From an uncultured Treponema sp. (GTDB lineage: Bacteria > Spirochaetota > Spirochaetia > Treponematales > Treponemataceae): a DNA stretch of 64,000 nucleotides. The stretch lies in the NCBI GenBank assembly GCA_934718065.1, contig CAKUZR010000006.1, positions 62,001 to 126,000 of the forward strand, in the 5' to 3' direction. The notes beneath the pieces are model-generated. The model saw nothing but the letters and a program-made list of their open reading frames with translations. It had not been told where the DNA came from and made no database searches. This document shows positions 51,545-59,681 of the stretch, in pieces (within the stretch, counting starts at the first letter, position 1; every line of letters begins with the position of its first letter). A program made the position numbers and the translations under genes.

Positions 51545-52177
51545 ATGAAAAATGCGATTCTTGCGCCTTCTTTGCTTAGTGCGGATTTGGCTGATTTGAA
51601 AAATGCCCTTGGGCTTGTGGAAAAAAACGGCGGCTCTGCTGTTCATATTGATGTGATGGACGGTCGTTTTGTGCCGCAGATTTCTTACGGGCAGCCTGTT
51701 GTGGAATGTCTTAGAAAATATTCGTCGCTGCCGTTCGATGTGCATCTTATGGTTGAGCATCCTGAGGAGCAGGTTGAGTCTTTTGCCGGGGCCGGCGCGG
51801 ACTGGATTACGTTCCACCACGAGGCGTGCGTGCATTCCCATAGGCTTGTGCAGAAAATCCATGCGCTGGGGAAAAAGGCTGGAATTTCGATTGTTCCTTC
51901 AACTCCTGTGGCGGCGGTGAAGGAGCTGCTTGAATACGTTGATATTGTTCTTGTTATGACGGTGAATCCCGGGTTCGGCGGACAGAAGCTGATTCCTTCG
52001 TGCGTGCGGAAGATTGGCGAGCTTGTGGAGCTGCGCGGCGAGCTGGGACTTGATTTTAAGATTTCTGTTGACGGCGGTGTGAATGCCGGGACTTTGCGGT
52101 CTGTGGCGGATGCCGGCGCGGATATTATTGTTTCCGGCTCGGCTTTTTTCAGCGGCCAGCTTGGATGGGAGAAATAG
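51545..52177 (+). CDS. rpe: Ribulose-phosphate 3-epimerase
   Basis: The 210-residue TIM-barrel enzyme has APSLLSADLADLK, VHIDVMDGRFVPQISYG, FDVHLMVEHPEEQ, ITFHHEAC, VMTVNPGFGGQKLIP and ISVDGGVNAGT, all hallmark motifs with the metal-binding His/Asp pairs and catalytic aspartates. It interconverts ribulose-5-phosphate and xylulose-5-phosphate in the pentose phosphate pathway. The TPR gene begins 3 nt after its stop, so rpe probably heads a longer operon running toward recA. Confidence 0.97.
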   Translation: MKNAILAPSLLSADLADLKNALGLVEKNGGSAVHIDVMDGRFVPQISYGQPVVECLRKYSSLPFDVHLMVEHPEEQVESFAGAGADWITFHHEACVHSHRLVQKIHALGKKAGISIVPSTPVAAVKELLEYVDIVLVMTVNPGFGGQKLIPSCVRKIGELVELRGELGLDFKISVDGGVNAGTLRSVADAGADIIVSGSAFFSGQLGWEK

Positions 52178-52180
52178 TTT

Positions 52181-53113
52181 ATGTTGGGTTTTTGCAGAAA
52201 GGCGGGCGGAAAAATTTGCGCGGCGGGAATTGTTTTGTTTGCGGCGGCTTTTTCGGGCTTCGCGCAGAATTCTAATCCAGGCGTGGCGTCGGCGGCTTTT
52301 GTGCAGGGCGCGAAGGCTTTTGGCTCGGGCGAGTGGATGTCCGCGATTTTTCAGCTTAGAAAGGCTGTTTCCTACGATGAGAACAACAACGCCGACACGT
52401 GGTATATGCTGATTGCGGCGGAAATGTATGCCGGCGAGTACAAGAATGCTTTCCAGGACTGCGAGGTTTATCTTTCAAGTTTTGCCGGAAGCCCGTATGA
52501 CTCGTATGTGCTTTACCACAAGGGCCGCGCGCTTTTTTTTATGGGCGAGTATGAGAATTCGGTGCTTGTGCTGAGCGATTTCTGCCACCAGTACAGCGGG
52601 CACGAGATGTATCCTTCGGCGCTTTACTGGATTGCGGAGTCTTTTTTTGCCGGATACAACTACGAGGACGCGAAGGTTCTTTACGAAACGGTTGTGAACA
52701 ATTATCCGGATGACGCGAAAGCTCCTGCGGCGCGGTTCAGAATTGACACGATTGCGCAGAGTTTCAGGGAGGAGAAGCTGCTTTATCTTCTGAAGGAAAC
52801 CGGCGAGGAATATCTTGCGGCGAAAGAAGAGTATGAGCGGCAGCTGAAATATGCGGGCGCTGAAAATTCCGGCGAGGCAAGGCGGAGAATTCTTGACCTG
52901 CAGAAAAATGCTTCTGAGCTTGAAAAGAAGGTTCAGGAGCTGACGGAGGAAAATTCAGCGCTGAAGGCGCAGCTTGACGAGCGGCAGCTTCAGGATTCCG
53001 AGGCGAAGCGGCAGGCGGATGAATTTATTCTTGAGCTGAAAAGAAAGGCTGCCCAGGCGCAGAATCTTCTGGACGGCAGAAATTCCGGCGTGAATTCGGA
53101 GAATGGAAAATGA
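52181..53113 (+). CDS. Secreted TPR protein with C-terminal coiled coil (YbgF-like layout)
   Basis: The 310-residue protein has a signal peptide (ICAAGIVLFAAAFSGFAQ). TPR-type repeats span about residues 40 to 210 (AAFVQGAKAFGSGEWMSAIFQLRKAV; ALYWIAESFFAGYNYEDAKVLYETVVNNYPDD, a YbgF-like repeat), followed by a long coiled coil (EKKVQELTEENSALKAQL). The order TPR then coil is the reverse of YbgF/CpoB. It is presumably periplasmic and envelope-related. Its stop overlaps the next gene's start as ATGA, indicating coupled translation. Confidence 0.72.
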   Translation: MLGFCRKAGGKICAAGIVLFAAAFSGFAQNSNPGVASAAFVQGAKAFGSGEWMSAIFQLRKAVSYDENNNADTWYMLIAAEMYAGEYKNAFQDCEVYLSSFAGSPYDSYVLYHKGRALFFMGEYENSVLVLSDFCHQYSGHEMYPSALYWIAESFFAGYNYEDAKVLYETVVNNYPDDAKAPAARFRIDTIAQSFREEKLLYLLKETGEEYLAAKEEYERQLKYAGAENSGEARRRILDLQKNASELEKKVQELTEENSALKAQLDERQLQDSEAKRQADEFILELKRKAAQAQNLLDGRNSGVNSENGK

Positions 53114-54570
53114 AAAATGTGAATAAGAATCTTTTTGCGGCTCTTGCGGCGTTCAGTCTGATCGGCGGATTTTCTGCTCCGGCGAACGCGGCTTCAAGGT
53201 CAAAAAAGGCGAAGGCACTTGCGGAGCCGGTGGCGGAATCTTCTGCTGAAACTGAATCTTTCGGGGCGGTTTCAGATGAGCCTGCTGTTCCGGCGGCTTC
53301 TGATGCGGAGGAAAATTTTAAGTCCAGGACTGTTGAGAACAGCGTTGGAGGAATAAAATATCTTGCGAAAGGCGCGGTTGGAAGTTTCCAGCTGTATGCG
53401 CTGGGTGACAATGGCGCGCAGATTCCGCTTCTTGCCGGCTATGATGAATTTACTTCCTCTTTTATTTCGCTTCTTGCCGGAAAAAAAGAATACAAGCTTA
53501 CAAACAATATTGGAATTGTGATTGGCGCAAGAAAAACTGAGAACGGCGTCCAGATGGTTTACGTTGTTCCGGATGTTGCCAGGGTTCTTCTTTCTTTTGA
53601 AAGCGTTCCGAAAAAAAATCTTGCCGGCAGAAAAATTGTTTCCGATGTTGCGAAGGTTTCTTTGGCGGTAACGAACAGAAGTTCCAGAACGATGAAATTT
53701 TCTATAAAAGAAGTTTTTGACACTGTTCTTGGCGAGCAGCTCGGCCCGCATTTTTCAACAGCCGAGGAAATCGCGGTGAACAGCGAGCGTCAGTACAGAA
53801 AATTTGACAAGGTGAAATGGGTTTCCAGCGTAAATCAGAAGGCTGGAATTCAGTTTATTTTCAGCGGATACGGGGCAAAGACTCCGGAGGCGGTTTCGCT
53901 GAGCAACAAGGACTTGCTGGCGCTGCAGAAATGGATTCCGCAGGTTATTTCATCGCGCACATTTGATTCTGTGCTTTCGTACAATAATTCCGCGCTCTGC
54001 ATAAACTGGGAAGGCTGTGTCCTTGAGCCGGAGGAGCAGTTTGAGGTTTCTTATTATATTGCGGTTTCTTCGGATGGAAGGCCTCTTGACGGTGATAAGT
54101 ATGTCGCGCTTCTGGGGAAAAAATCTTCCGGCGCGGATGAAACTTTAATCCCGGAAAATGACGCGTATGCGCAGGCTTCTGAACTGTACGCGGCTCAGAA
54201 ATACAGCGAGGCTTACCGCGTGGTCAGCAAGGCCTGGAAAAATCCGCAGAATCAGACTTACCAGCTTTCAAATTTGAAAGATATGATAGAAGAAAAGCTT
54301 GGATTCAATGACTACAAGCCTTCGTTTGAGTATTCCGAGGAGCCGGCGGTGGATTCTGAGCTTCCGGAAGAAAAAATTGAAAAAACGGAAAAAAATCCGG
54401 CAAGCCAAAATCCGGCTGCTGAAAAAAAAGCGGAGTACGACTCTGAATATATCCAGAATCTTATCGACAGGATAAAAAATCTTCAGGAAAACAGCGATTC
54501 TGTTGACCGCAACGAGCTTCTGAAGCTTAACTACGAGCTTGACGAGGCAATAAAACGGCTGGAGCAGTAG
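53110..54570 (+). CDS. Secreted protein of unknown family, conserved-looking envelope protein
   Basis: The 486-residue protein starts with a signal peptide (NLFAALAAFSLIGGFSAPANA). A beta-rich middle region (about 80-340) resembles no domain I can name; it includes EFTSSFISLLAGKKEYKLTNN and FEVSYYIAVSSDG. The C-terminal ~100 residues are acidic/Lys-rich and end in a short coiled coil (YIQNLIDRIKNLQ..ELDEAIKRLEQ). It sits between two TPR genes with overlapping or 2-nt gaps, so the three products may work together at the envelope. No function is assigned. Confidence 0.6.
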   Translation: MKNVNKNLFAALAAFSLIGGFSAPANAASRSKKAKALAEPVAESSAETESFGAVSDEPAVPAASDAEENFKSRTVENSVGGIKYLAKGAVGSFQLYALGDNGAQIPLLAGYDEFTSSFISLLAGKKEYKLTNNIGIVIGARKTENGVQMVYVVPDVARVLLSFESVPKKNLAGRKIVSDVAKVSLAVTNRSSRTMKFSIKEVFDTVLGEQLGPHFSTAEEIAVNSERQYRKFDKVKWVSSVNQKAGIQFIFSGYGAKTPEAVSLSNKDLLALQKWIPQVISSRTFDSVLSYNNSALCINWEGCVLEPEEQFEVSYYIAVSSDGRPLDGDKYVALLGKKSSGADETLIPENDAYAQASELYAAQKYSEAYRVVSKAWKNPQNQTYQLSNLKDMIEEKLGFNDYKPSFEYSEEPAVDSELPEEKIEKTEKNPASQNPAAEKKAEYDSEYIQNLIDRIKNLQENSDSVDRNELLKLNYELDEAIKRLEQ

Positions 54571-54572
54571 AA

Positions 54573-55664
54573 ATGGCGCAGGATGTTCTTGCCGCTGCAA
54601 AAAAAATGATGAGGCGGCGGCAGTTTGACAAAGCAATCACGATTCTCCAGAGCCGCGCTGAAATTTACGAGGATAATTTTGAGTATTATCTTCTTTTTGC
54701 GATTGCCTGTCTGTACGTTGGCGACACAGGAACTGCATCCGCGTATTTTCAGAAGGCCCGGAAAATCAAAATTACGGACACGACTCTTCTCTTGGGGCAG
54801 GCCGCTCTGTTTCTTAGGCGCGGCGACACTGACCGTGCGCTCCAGTATTATCTTGATGTTCTTGATTACGAGCCTGGAAACAAAATTGCCCAGAACGCCA
54901 TGGAATTCATCCGGACAAAAGGCGACTATTCAACAATCTGCAGGTGGGTTGACACCGGCGATATTGAGCAGTTTTATCCGCCGCTCGGCGTGAATCCTTT
55001 TAAGGTGGCGGGAATTGTGCTTCCTGTTGCGGCATGCGCGCTTGGAATTTTTGTGGCGGCGCGTTTTCTTCCAGTTTACCATGCTGAAACTGGAAGCCGC
55101 GCTGATTTGAGCGCCCTTGTCCTTTCAGTTGACGAGCGGAAAAATATCCAGGAAACTAATCTTTCGAGCGGCTCGTTCGCGTATATTCTTTCTTCGTCGC
55201 AGATAAATGAATGTTACGAAAAGGCGCAGAGTTATTTTCAGAATTACAGGGACAATATGGCTCAGCGTGAAATAAACCGCATATTGAATTCAAATGCGTC
55301 GCTCGCGGTAAAAAGAAAAGCGTCTCTTCTTATGTCGTATCTTGAGCCGCCTTCTTTTGACTCGATAAAAGATGTTCCTGGATATTCGGATGTTGAAAAA
55401 GAGCCTGCGCTTTATCTTGACTGCTGGGTTTCGTGGTCTGGAAGAATTTCCAATGTGGTTCAGACGGAAAATTCTTTCCGTTGCGACTTGCTTGTTGGTT
55501 ATGAAACTATGCAGAAAGTTGAAGGAATTGTGCCGCTGGAATTTTCAGTTCCGCCAAAAATTGAAAATGACAAGCCGGTTACGGTTCTTGCGAAAATTGC
55601 TTCTGAAAATGGAAAACTGGCTCTTGTTGGAAAATCTGTTTATCAGAGCATAAAAAATCAGTAA
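54573..55664 (+). CDS. TPR protein with a central membrane helix
   Basis: The 363-residue protein has TPR-like helices in the first ~115 residues (ARRKMMRRRQFDKAITILQSRA-type; YYLLFAIACLYVGDTGTASAYFQKARKI), then one hydrophobic segment (VAGIVLPVAACALGIFVAARFLPVY, near 145-170). The region after it, probably periplasmic, contains more repeat-like helices and a beta-rich end (CWVSWSGRISNVVQTENSFRCDLLVGY). It probably bridges cytoplasm and periplasm. It is the last of the rpe-linked genes; recA has its own promoter 79 nt on. Confidence 0.68.
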   Translation: MAQDVLAAAKKMMRRRQFDKAITILQSRAEIYEDNFEYYLLFAIACLYVGDTGTASAYFQKARKIKITDTTLLLGQAALFLRRGDTDRALQYYLDVLDYEPGNKIAQNAMEFIRTKGDYSTICRWVDTGDIEQFYPPLGVNPFKVAGIVLPVAACALGIFVAARFLPVYHAETGSRADLSALVLSVDERKNIQETNLSSGSFAYILSSSQINECYEKAQSYFQNYRDNMAQREINRILNSNASLAVKRKASLLMSYLEPPSFDSIKDVPGYSDVEKEPALYLDCWVSWSGRISNVVQTENSFRCDLLVGYETMQKVEGIVPLEFSVPPKIENDKPVTVLAKIASENGKLALVGKSVYQSIKNQ

Positions 55665-55689
55665 ATTTTTATTTTTTTTTGTGATTTAT

Positions 55690-55718
55690 TTCATTAAATG
55701 AAAAATTTCGTCTATATA
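55690..55718 (+). promoter_or_regulatory. Promoter of recA
   Basis: TTCATT at 55690-55695 and TATATA at 55713-55718 are 17 bp apart, about 18 nt before the GGAGG ribosome-binding site. I see no SOS/LexA-like palindrome around it. Confidence 0.5.
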
Positions 55719-55743
55719 GTAAGTGGGAGGTATTGGAGGCGAT

Positions 55744-56889
55744 ATGGCAGAAACTAAAGATATGTCAGAAAAACTGAAAGCCCTTGAAGCTGCTCGTCTG
55801 CAGATTGAAAAGCAGTACGGACAGAATTCTCTGATGAGGCTTGGCGCGCAGAACAGCACAGAAGGCATAGAAGTTATTCCGTCTGGCTCGATTTTGCTCG
55901 ATGAGGCTCTTGGAATTGGCGGTTATCCTAAGGGGCGAATTATTGAAATGTACGGACCTGAATCTTCAGGAAAGACAACGCTTGCGCTGCATGCGATTGC
56001 GGAATCCCAGAAGCTTGGCGGAATTGCGGCTTTTGTGGATGCGGAGCACGCGCTTGATCCGGTTTATGCCAAGAATCTTGGCGTTGACATTGACAATTTG
56101 TGGGTTTCTCAGCCTGACTGCGGTGAGCAGGCTCTGGAGATTACGGAAAATCTTGTGCGTTCGGGCGCGGTTGATATTATTGTAATTGACTCGGTTGCGG
56201 CGTTGACTCCTCAGAAGGAAATTGAAGGTGAAATGGGTGATTCCGTTATGGGGCTTCAGGCGCGGCTTATGAGCCAGGCTTTGCGAAAACTTACAGCGAT
56301 TGTAGGAAAAAGCAAGTGCATTGTGATTTTTATCAATCAGATCCGAATGAAGATTGGCGTAATGTTTGGAAATCCTGAGACAACGACCGGCGGAAACGCT
56401 TTGAAATTCTATTCTTCTGTTCGTCTGGAAATTCGTCGTGTTGAAACTATTGACGGAAAAGGCGATGAGGATGCGATTGGAAACCGTGTCCGTGTAAAGG
56501 TCGTGAAAAATAAAGTTGCGCCGCCTTTCAGAAAGGTTGAGCTTGATATTTATTTTGGAAAGGGAATAAATCGTTATGCTTCGCTGCTTGATTCTGCTGT
56601 GAAACATGGAATTGTTGACAAGAAAGGCGCTTGGTTTACAAAAGGTGACATAAAAGTCGGCCAGGGACATGAAAATGCGGTTGCTTTTGTTGAAAACAAT
56701 CCGGAATTCGCGGAAATGCTTGAAGATACTTTGCGGGAGCAGCTTTTTCCGAATCTTGTGATTAAGGACAAGGATGGAAATCCTGTTAAAAAAGAAAAAG
56801 ATGAAAAGAAAAAGGCTTCTAAAAAGTCAGATGAGAAAGCTGATGAGGCTGCAAAAACGGAAATTCCTGTTCAGGAAGGTTTGTTCTAA
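55744..56889 (+). CDS. recA: Recombinase RecA
   Basis: The 381-residue protein shows GPESSGKTT Walker A at 71-79, [77 protein letters not shown] (L2 loop) and the basic/acidic C-terminal tail. It forms the ATP-dependent filament for homologous recombination and repair. GGAGG five bases before the ATG at 55744 fixes the start. The stop is immediately followed by folK. Confidence 0.99.
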   Translation: MAETKDMSEKLKALEAARLQIEKQYGQNSLMRLGAQNSTEGIEVIPSGSILLDEALGIGGYPKGRIIEMYGPESSGKTTLALHAIAESQKLGGIAAFVDAEHALDPVYAKNLGVDIDNLWVSQPDCGEQALEITENLVRSGAVDIIVIDSVAALTPQKEIEGEMGDSVMGLQARLMSQALRKLTAIVGKSKCIVIFINQIRMKIGVMFGNPETTTGGNALKFYSSVRLEIRRVETIDGKGDEDAIGNRVRVKVVKNKVAPPFRKVELDIYFGKGINRYASLLDSAVKHGIVDKKGAWFTKGDIKVGQGHENAVAFVENNPEFAEMLEDTLREQLFPNLVIKDKDGNPVKKEKDEKKKASKKSDEKADEAAKTEIPVQEGLF

Positions 56890-57432
56890 TTGAAAACGGT
56901 TTTGCTTGGACTTGGTTCAAATTCAAATTTTCAGGGAAAAAAGTCAGTCTGCCTGCTTGCTGAGGCTTGCAGGGAGCTGTCCAGGATTTTAGTGTCTCCA
57001 GTATTCTCCTGTATTTATGAATCAAGGCCGATGTATGTTGAAAACCAGGAGAATTTTTTCAATATGGCGGCAAAGGGATTTGTTGATGATTCGGCTGATC
57101 CTTTTGCTTTGCTTGAAAAAATTCACGAAATTGAAAAAATGTTCGGCCGGGACCGCGCCAAGGAAATTCGGTTTGGTCCGCGGCCTTTGGATATTGATAT
57201 AGAAGAATTTGGCGGCGATGTTATAAATGAGCCGCCGGTTCTTATTGTTCCGCATCCAAGAATTCAGGAAAGGCAATTTGTTTTGCTTCCAGCTATTGAG
57301 ATTTTGACAATTTCTGCCGATGAACAACTAAGGGCTAAGCTTGAAAAATTTTTGAGCGTACTGCCTGATCAGGACGTAAAAAAATGCCCTGAGGAAATAC
57401 AAGTTCAGTTCAGGCAAGAGCTGAATCAGTGA
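56890..57432 (+). CDS. folK: 2-amino-4-hydroxy-6-hydroxymethyldihydropteridine pyrophosphokinase
   Basis: The 180-residue protein has VLLGLGSNSNFQGKK, NFFNMAAKGFV, and EKMFGRDRAKEIRFGPRPLDIDIEEFGG with the HPPK metal-binding DxD, and VPHPRIQERQFVLLPAIEI. It transfers pyrophosphate from ATP to the pterin in folate synthesis. The start is a TTG directly after the recA stop. folP and folB are not nearby; the gene is tied instead to recA and scpAB. Confidence 0.93.
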   Translation: MKTVLLGLGSNSNFQGKKSVCLLAEACRELSRILVSPVFSCIYESRPMYVENQENFFNMAAKGFVDDSADPFALLEKIHEIEKMFGRDRAKEIRFGPRPLDIDIEEFGGDVINEPPVLIVPHPRIQERQFVLLPAIEILTISADEQLRAKLEKFLSVLPDQDVKKCPEEIQVQFRQELNQ

Positions 57433-57449
57433 ATTCTGGCGGAATGATT

Positions 57450-58316
57450 ATGGAAAAAAAACAGGCGAAATCGAATGCGGCCGCAGCCGCTGAAGCTTAT
57501 CCGGAAGAAAAAAACAAGCGCAAATTTACGGCCGGCCAGTTTGAAGGTCCGCTGGATTTGCTGTGGTATCTTATTCATAAAAGTGAAATCAATATCTATG
57601 ATATTCCTATCGCGAATATCACTGAGCAGTATCTTGAATATCTCGATTACGCGGTGCAGACTGATCTTGGCGACCTGAGCGAATTCTACAAGTGGGCGGC
57701 GATGCTTCTGAATATGAAAAGCAAAATGCTTCTGCCGGTTGAAATAAACTACGACGACGAAGATGTCGAGGATCCGCGCGACGAGCTTGTTGAAAAGCTG
57801 ATTGAATACCAGAAATTCAAGAAACTTTCTGAACTCATGGAAGAAAAAGAGGACAATTCCGACTGGAACTACGAACGCTCTAAAATTCAGCGTGTTCTTC
57901 CGTTCGATGAAAGCGAAAATGAATGGAAAGAAGTTGACACCTGGGATTTGCTTCAGCAGATGCAGAAACTTTTCAAGAATATGGTGAGCCGTTATTCAAA
58001 TGAAAAAATTCTGAATATGTACGAGGAAATCTCTGTGAACGAGAAAATCGCCCTGATGAACGAGCTTTTTGAAAAGAACAACGAATGTATGTTCACGGAT
58101 TTGATTACCCGCGCCGGAAATGAGATGGATGTAATCTGCGCGTTTATGGCGATTCTTGAGGCTGTGAAATTCAAGATGATTACGATAATGCAGAACCGTC
58201 TTTTCGGCGATATAAAGATTTGCCGCCGGCTTGACAGCCATGAAAGTTTCAAAAATTTTGAAATTACGATTGATAAAATCGATAAATTTAGTGAAGAAAA
58301 AGAAAAAATTCAGTAG
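57450..58316 (+). CDS. scpA: Segregation and condensation protein A
   Basis: The ScpA kleisin features are FEGPLDLLWYLIHKSEINIYDIPIANITEQYLEYL at the N-terminus, LLNMKSKMLLP, and a C-terminal winged-helix region (KFKMITIMQNRLFGDIKI). ScpA bridges the Smc heads and binds ScpB in the condensin that organises the chromosome. Possible starts are GTG 57429, ATG 57444 and ATG 57450; the last is six bases after GGCGGA and gives a 288-residue protein. It is four to five codons beyond the folK stop. Confidence 0.93.
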   Translation: MEKKQAKSNAAAAAEAYPEEKNKRKFTAGQFEGPLDLLWYLIHKSEINIYDIPIANITEQYLEYLDYAVQTDLGDLSEFYKWAAMLLNMKSKMLLPVEINYDDEDVEDPRDELVEKLIEYQKFKKLSELMEEKEDNSDWNYERSKIQRVLPFDESENEWKEVDTWDLLQQMQKLFKNMVSRYSNEKILNMYEEISVNEKIALMNELFEKNNECMFTDLITRAGNEMDVICAFMAILEAVKFKMITIMQNRLFGDIKICRRLDSHESFKNFEITIDKIDKFSEEKEKIQ

Positions 58317-58373
58317 ACTTTAAATGTCAGCTTCAGTAAAAGCTGGATGAAAATTTAATTTTGGTTGGAAAAA

Positions 58374-58913
58374 ATGGAGCTTGAAAAAGAAACCGCGCTG
58401 GTGGAAACTGTATTGTTTCTTGAAAGCGAGCCGGTCGCGGAAAAACAGATTTCAAATATCGCGCAGCTTTCAGAAGAAGTTGTAAGGCGCTGCATTGAAA
58501 ATCTTAAGGAAAAATATAAGGCCGAGTGTTCAGGCATCGAGCTTGCGGTCATAACAGGCGGCTGGTGTCTTGTGCCTAAAAAGGAATTCTGGAGCGTTCT
58601 TTCGGAGCGTTACGGAGAAAAAAACAGCGGAAGGCTTTCAAAATCCGCGCTTGAGACTTTGTCGATAATTGCGTACAAGCAGCCGATTACAAGAAGCGAA
58701 ATTGAGCAGATACGCGGCGTAAGCGTTGACAATATGATCCGCCTTCTTGTTGAAAGAAATTTTATAAAGGAAGTTGGCCGCAGCGACGCGCCTGGAAAGC
58801 CGGTTCAGTTTGGAACTACAAAAGATTTTCTGAAATTCTTCCATTTGAACAGCATTGCGGATCTGCCGAAACTTGATGAAGACGAAGAACAGAGGTTTGA
58901 ACTTGCTAGATAA
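58374..58913 (+). CDS. scpB: Segregation and condensation protein B
   Basis: The 179-residue protein contains ETVLFLESEPV, ELAVITGGWCLVPK, and SKSALETLSIIAYKQPITRSEIEQIRGVSVDNMIRLLVERNFIKEVGR, the ScpB signature of paired winged helices. It binds ScpA in the Smc-ScpAB complex. The ATG at 58374 is preferred over the upstream TTG at 58365. It overlaps the next gene by 11 nt. Confidence 0.94.
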   Translation: MELEKETALVETVLFLESEPVAEKQISNIAQLSEEVVRRCIENLKEKYKAECSGIELAVITGGWCLVPKKEFWSVLSERYGEKNSGRLSKSALETLSIIAYKQPITRSEIEQIRGVSVDNMIRLLVERNFIKEVGRSDAPGKPVQFGTTKDFLKFFHLNSIADLPKLDEDEEQRFELAR

Positions 58914-59649
58914 CGGAAAAAATGAAAATTCGGAAAAAAGCCAGCTTAGGCTTCAGGTTTATCTTGCCCACTGCGGAGTTGCAAGCCGCCGCGCTGCTGA
59001 AAAAATAATTGCGGACGGCCGGGTGACTGTGAACGGAAAAGTTGAGACTGAAATGGGAACAAAAGTTTCTGCGGGCGATGAAGTTCTTGTTGACGGAAAG
59101 AAAGTTTCTCTTGAAGAAAAAAAACGCTATGTGCTTTTGAACAAGCCAACCGGCTATGTCTGCTCGCTTTCGGATGAAAAAGACCGCCCGGTCGCCGCGT
59201 CTTTGCTGAAGGAAGCGTATTCCGAGCGGCTTTACAATGTCGGGCGGCTCGATATGTTCAGCGCCGGCCTTATAATTTTCACGAACGACGGTGATTTCGC
59301 CGCAAAACTGTCCCATCCTTCCGCTGAAATTGAGAAGGAATACGTTGTGGAAACTTCAGTTCCTCTTCCGCGTTCTCTTGCCGCTGAGTTTGAAAAAGGT
59401 CTCCGTGTTGAAGGCGTTTTCTACAAATGCAAGTCGGCGGTCGAGCTCAATGCTAGAAAAATAAAAATCGTTCTGGTTGAAGGAAAAAACCGCGAAATCC
59501 GCAATGTTTTCGCCTCAAAGGAAATCGGAATCAAAAAGCTGGTTCGGGTAAGAATCGGCAACATAGAAATTAATGGCTTGAAGCCTGGCGAATTCCGCGA
59601 GCTTTCAGAAAAGGAAGTTTCCGGATTGCTTAGGCTTTGCCGCAAATAA
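58903..59649 (+). CDS. 23S/16S rRNA pseudouridine synthase, RluB/RsuA family
   Basis: The protein has an N-terminal S4 domain (LRLQVYLAHCGVASRRAAEKIIADGRVTVNGK), then the synthase domain with LLNKPTGYVCS, and YNVGRLDMFSAGLIIFTNDG, where the catalytic aspartate of GRLD is present, and VEGKNREIRNVFAS. It isomerises uridine in rRNA; RluB (23S U2605) is the best guess because scpB-rluB is a common neighbourhood. The TTG at 58903, seven bases after AGAGG, is the chosen start; the TTG at 58897 is an alternative. Confidence 0.9.
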   Translation: MLDNGKNENSEKSQLRLQVYLAHCGVASRRAAEKIIADGRVTVNGKVETEMGTKVSAGDEVLVDGKKVSLEEKKRYVLLNKPTGYVCSLSDEKDRPVAASLLKEAYSERLYNVGRLDMFSAGLIIFTNDGDFAAKLSHPSAEIEKEYVVETSVPLPRSLAAEFEKGLRVEGVFYKCKSAVELNARKIKIVLVEGKNREIRNVFASKEIGIKKLVRVRIGNIEINGLKPGEFRELSEKEVSGLLRLCRK

Positions 59650-59681
59650 ATAAAAACAAATGTTTTTTATGGGAGTCAATG

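Noticed and set aside
51288..51548. 86-codon frame upstream of rpe
   Set aside because: Composition is Arg/Gly-rich reading of GC-rich repeat-like DNA, it has no ribosome-binding site, and it overlaps the rpe promoter.
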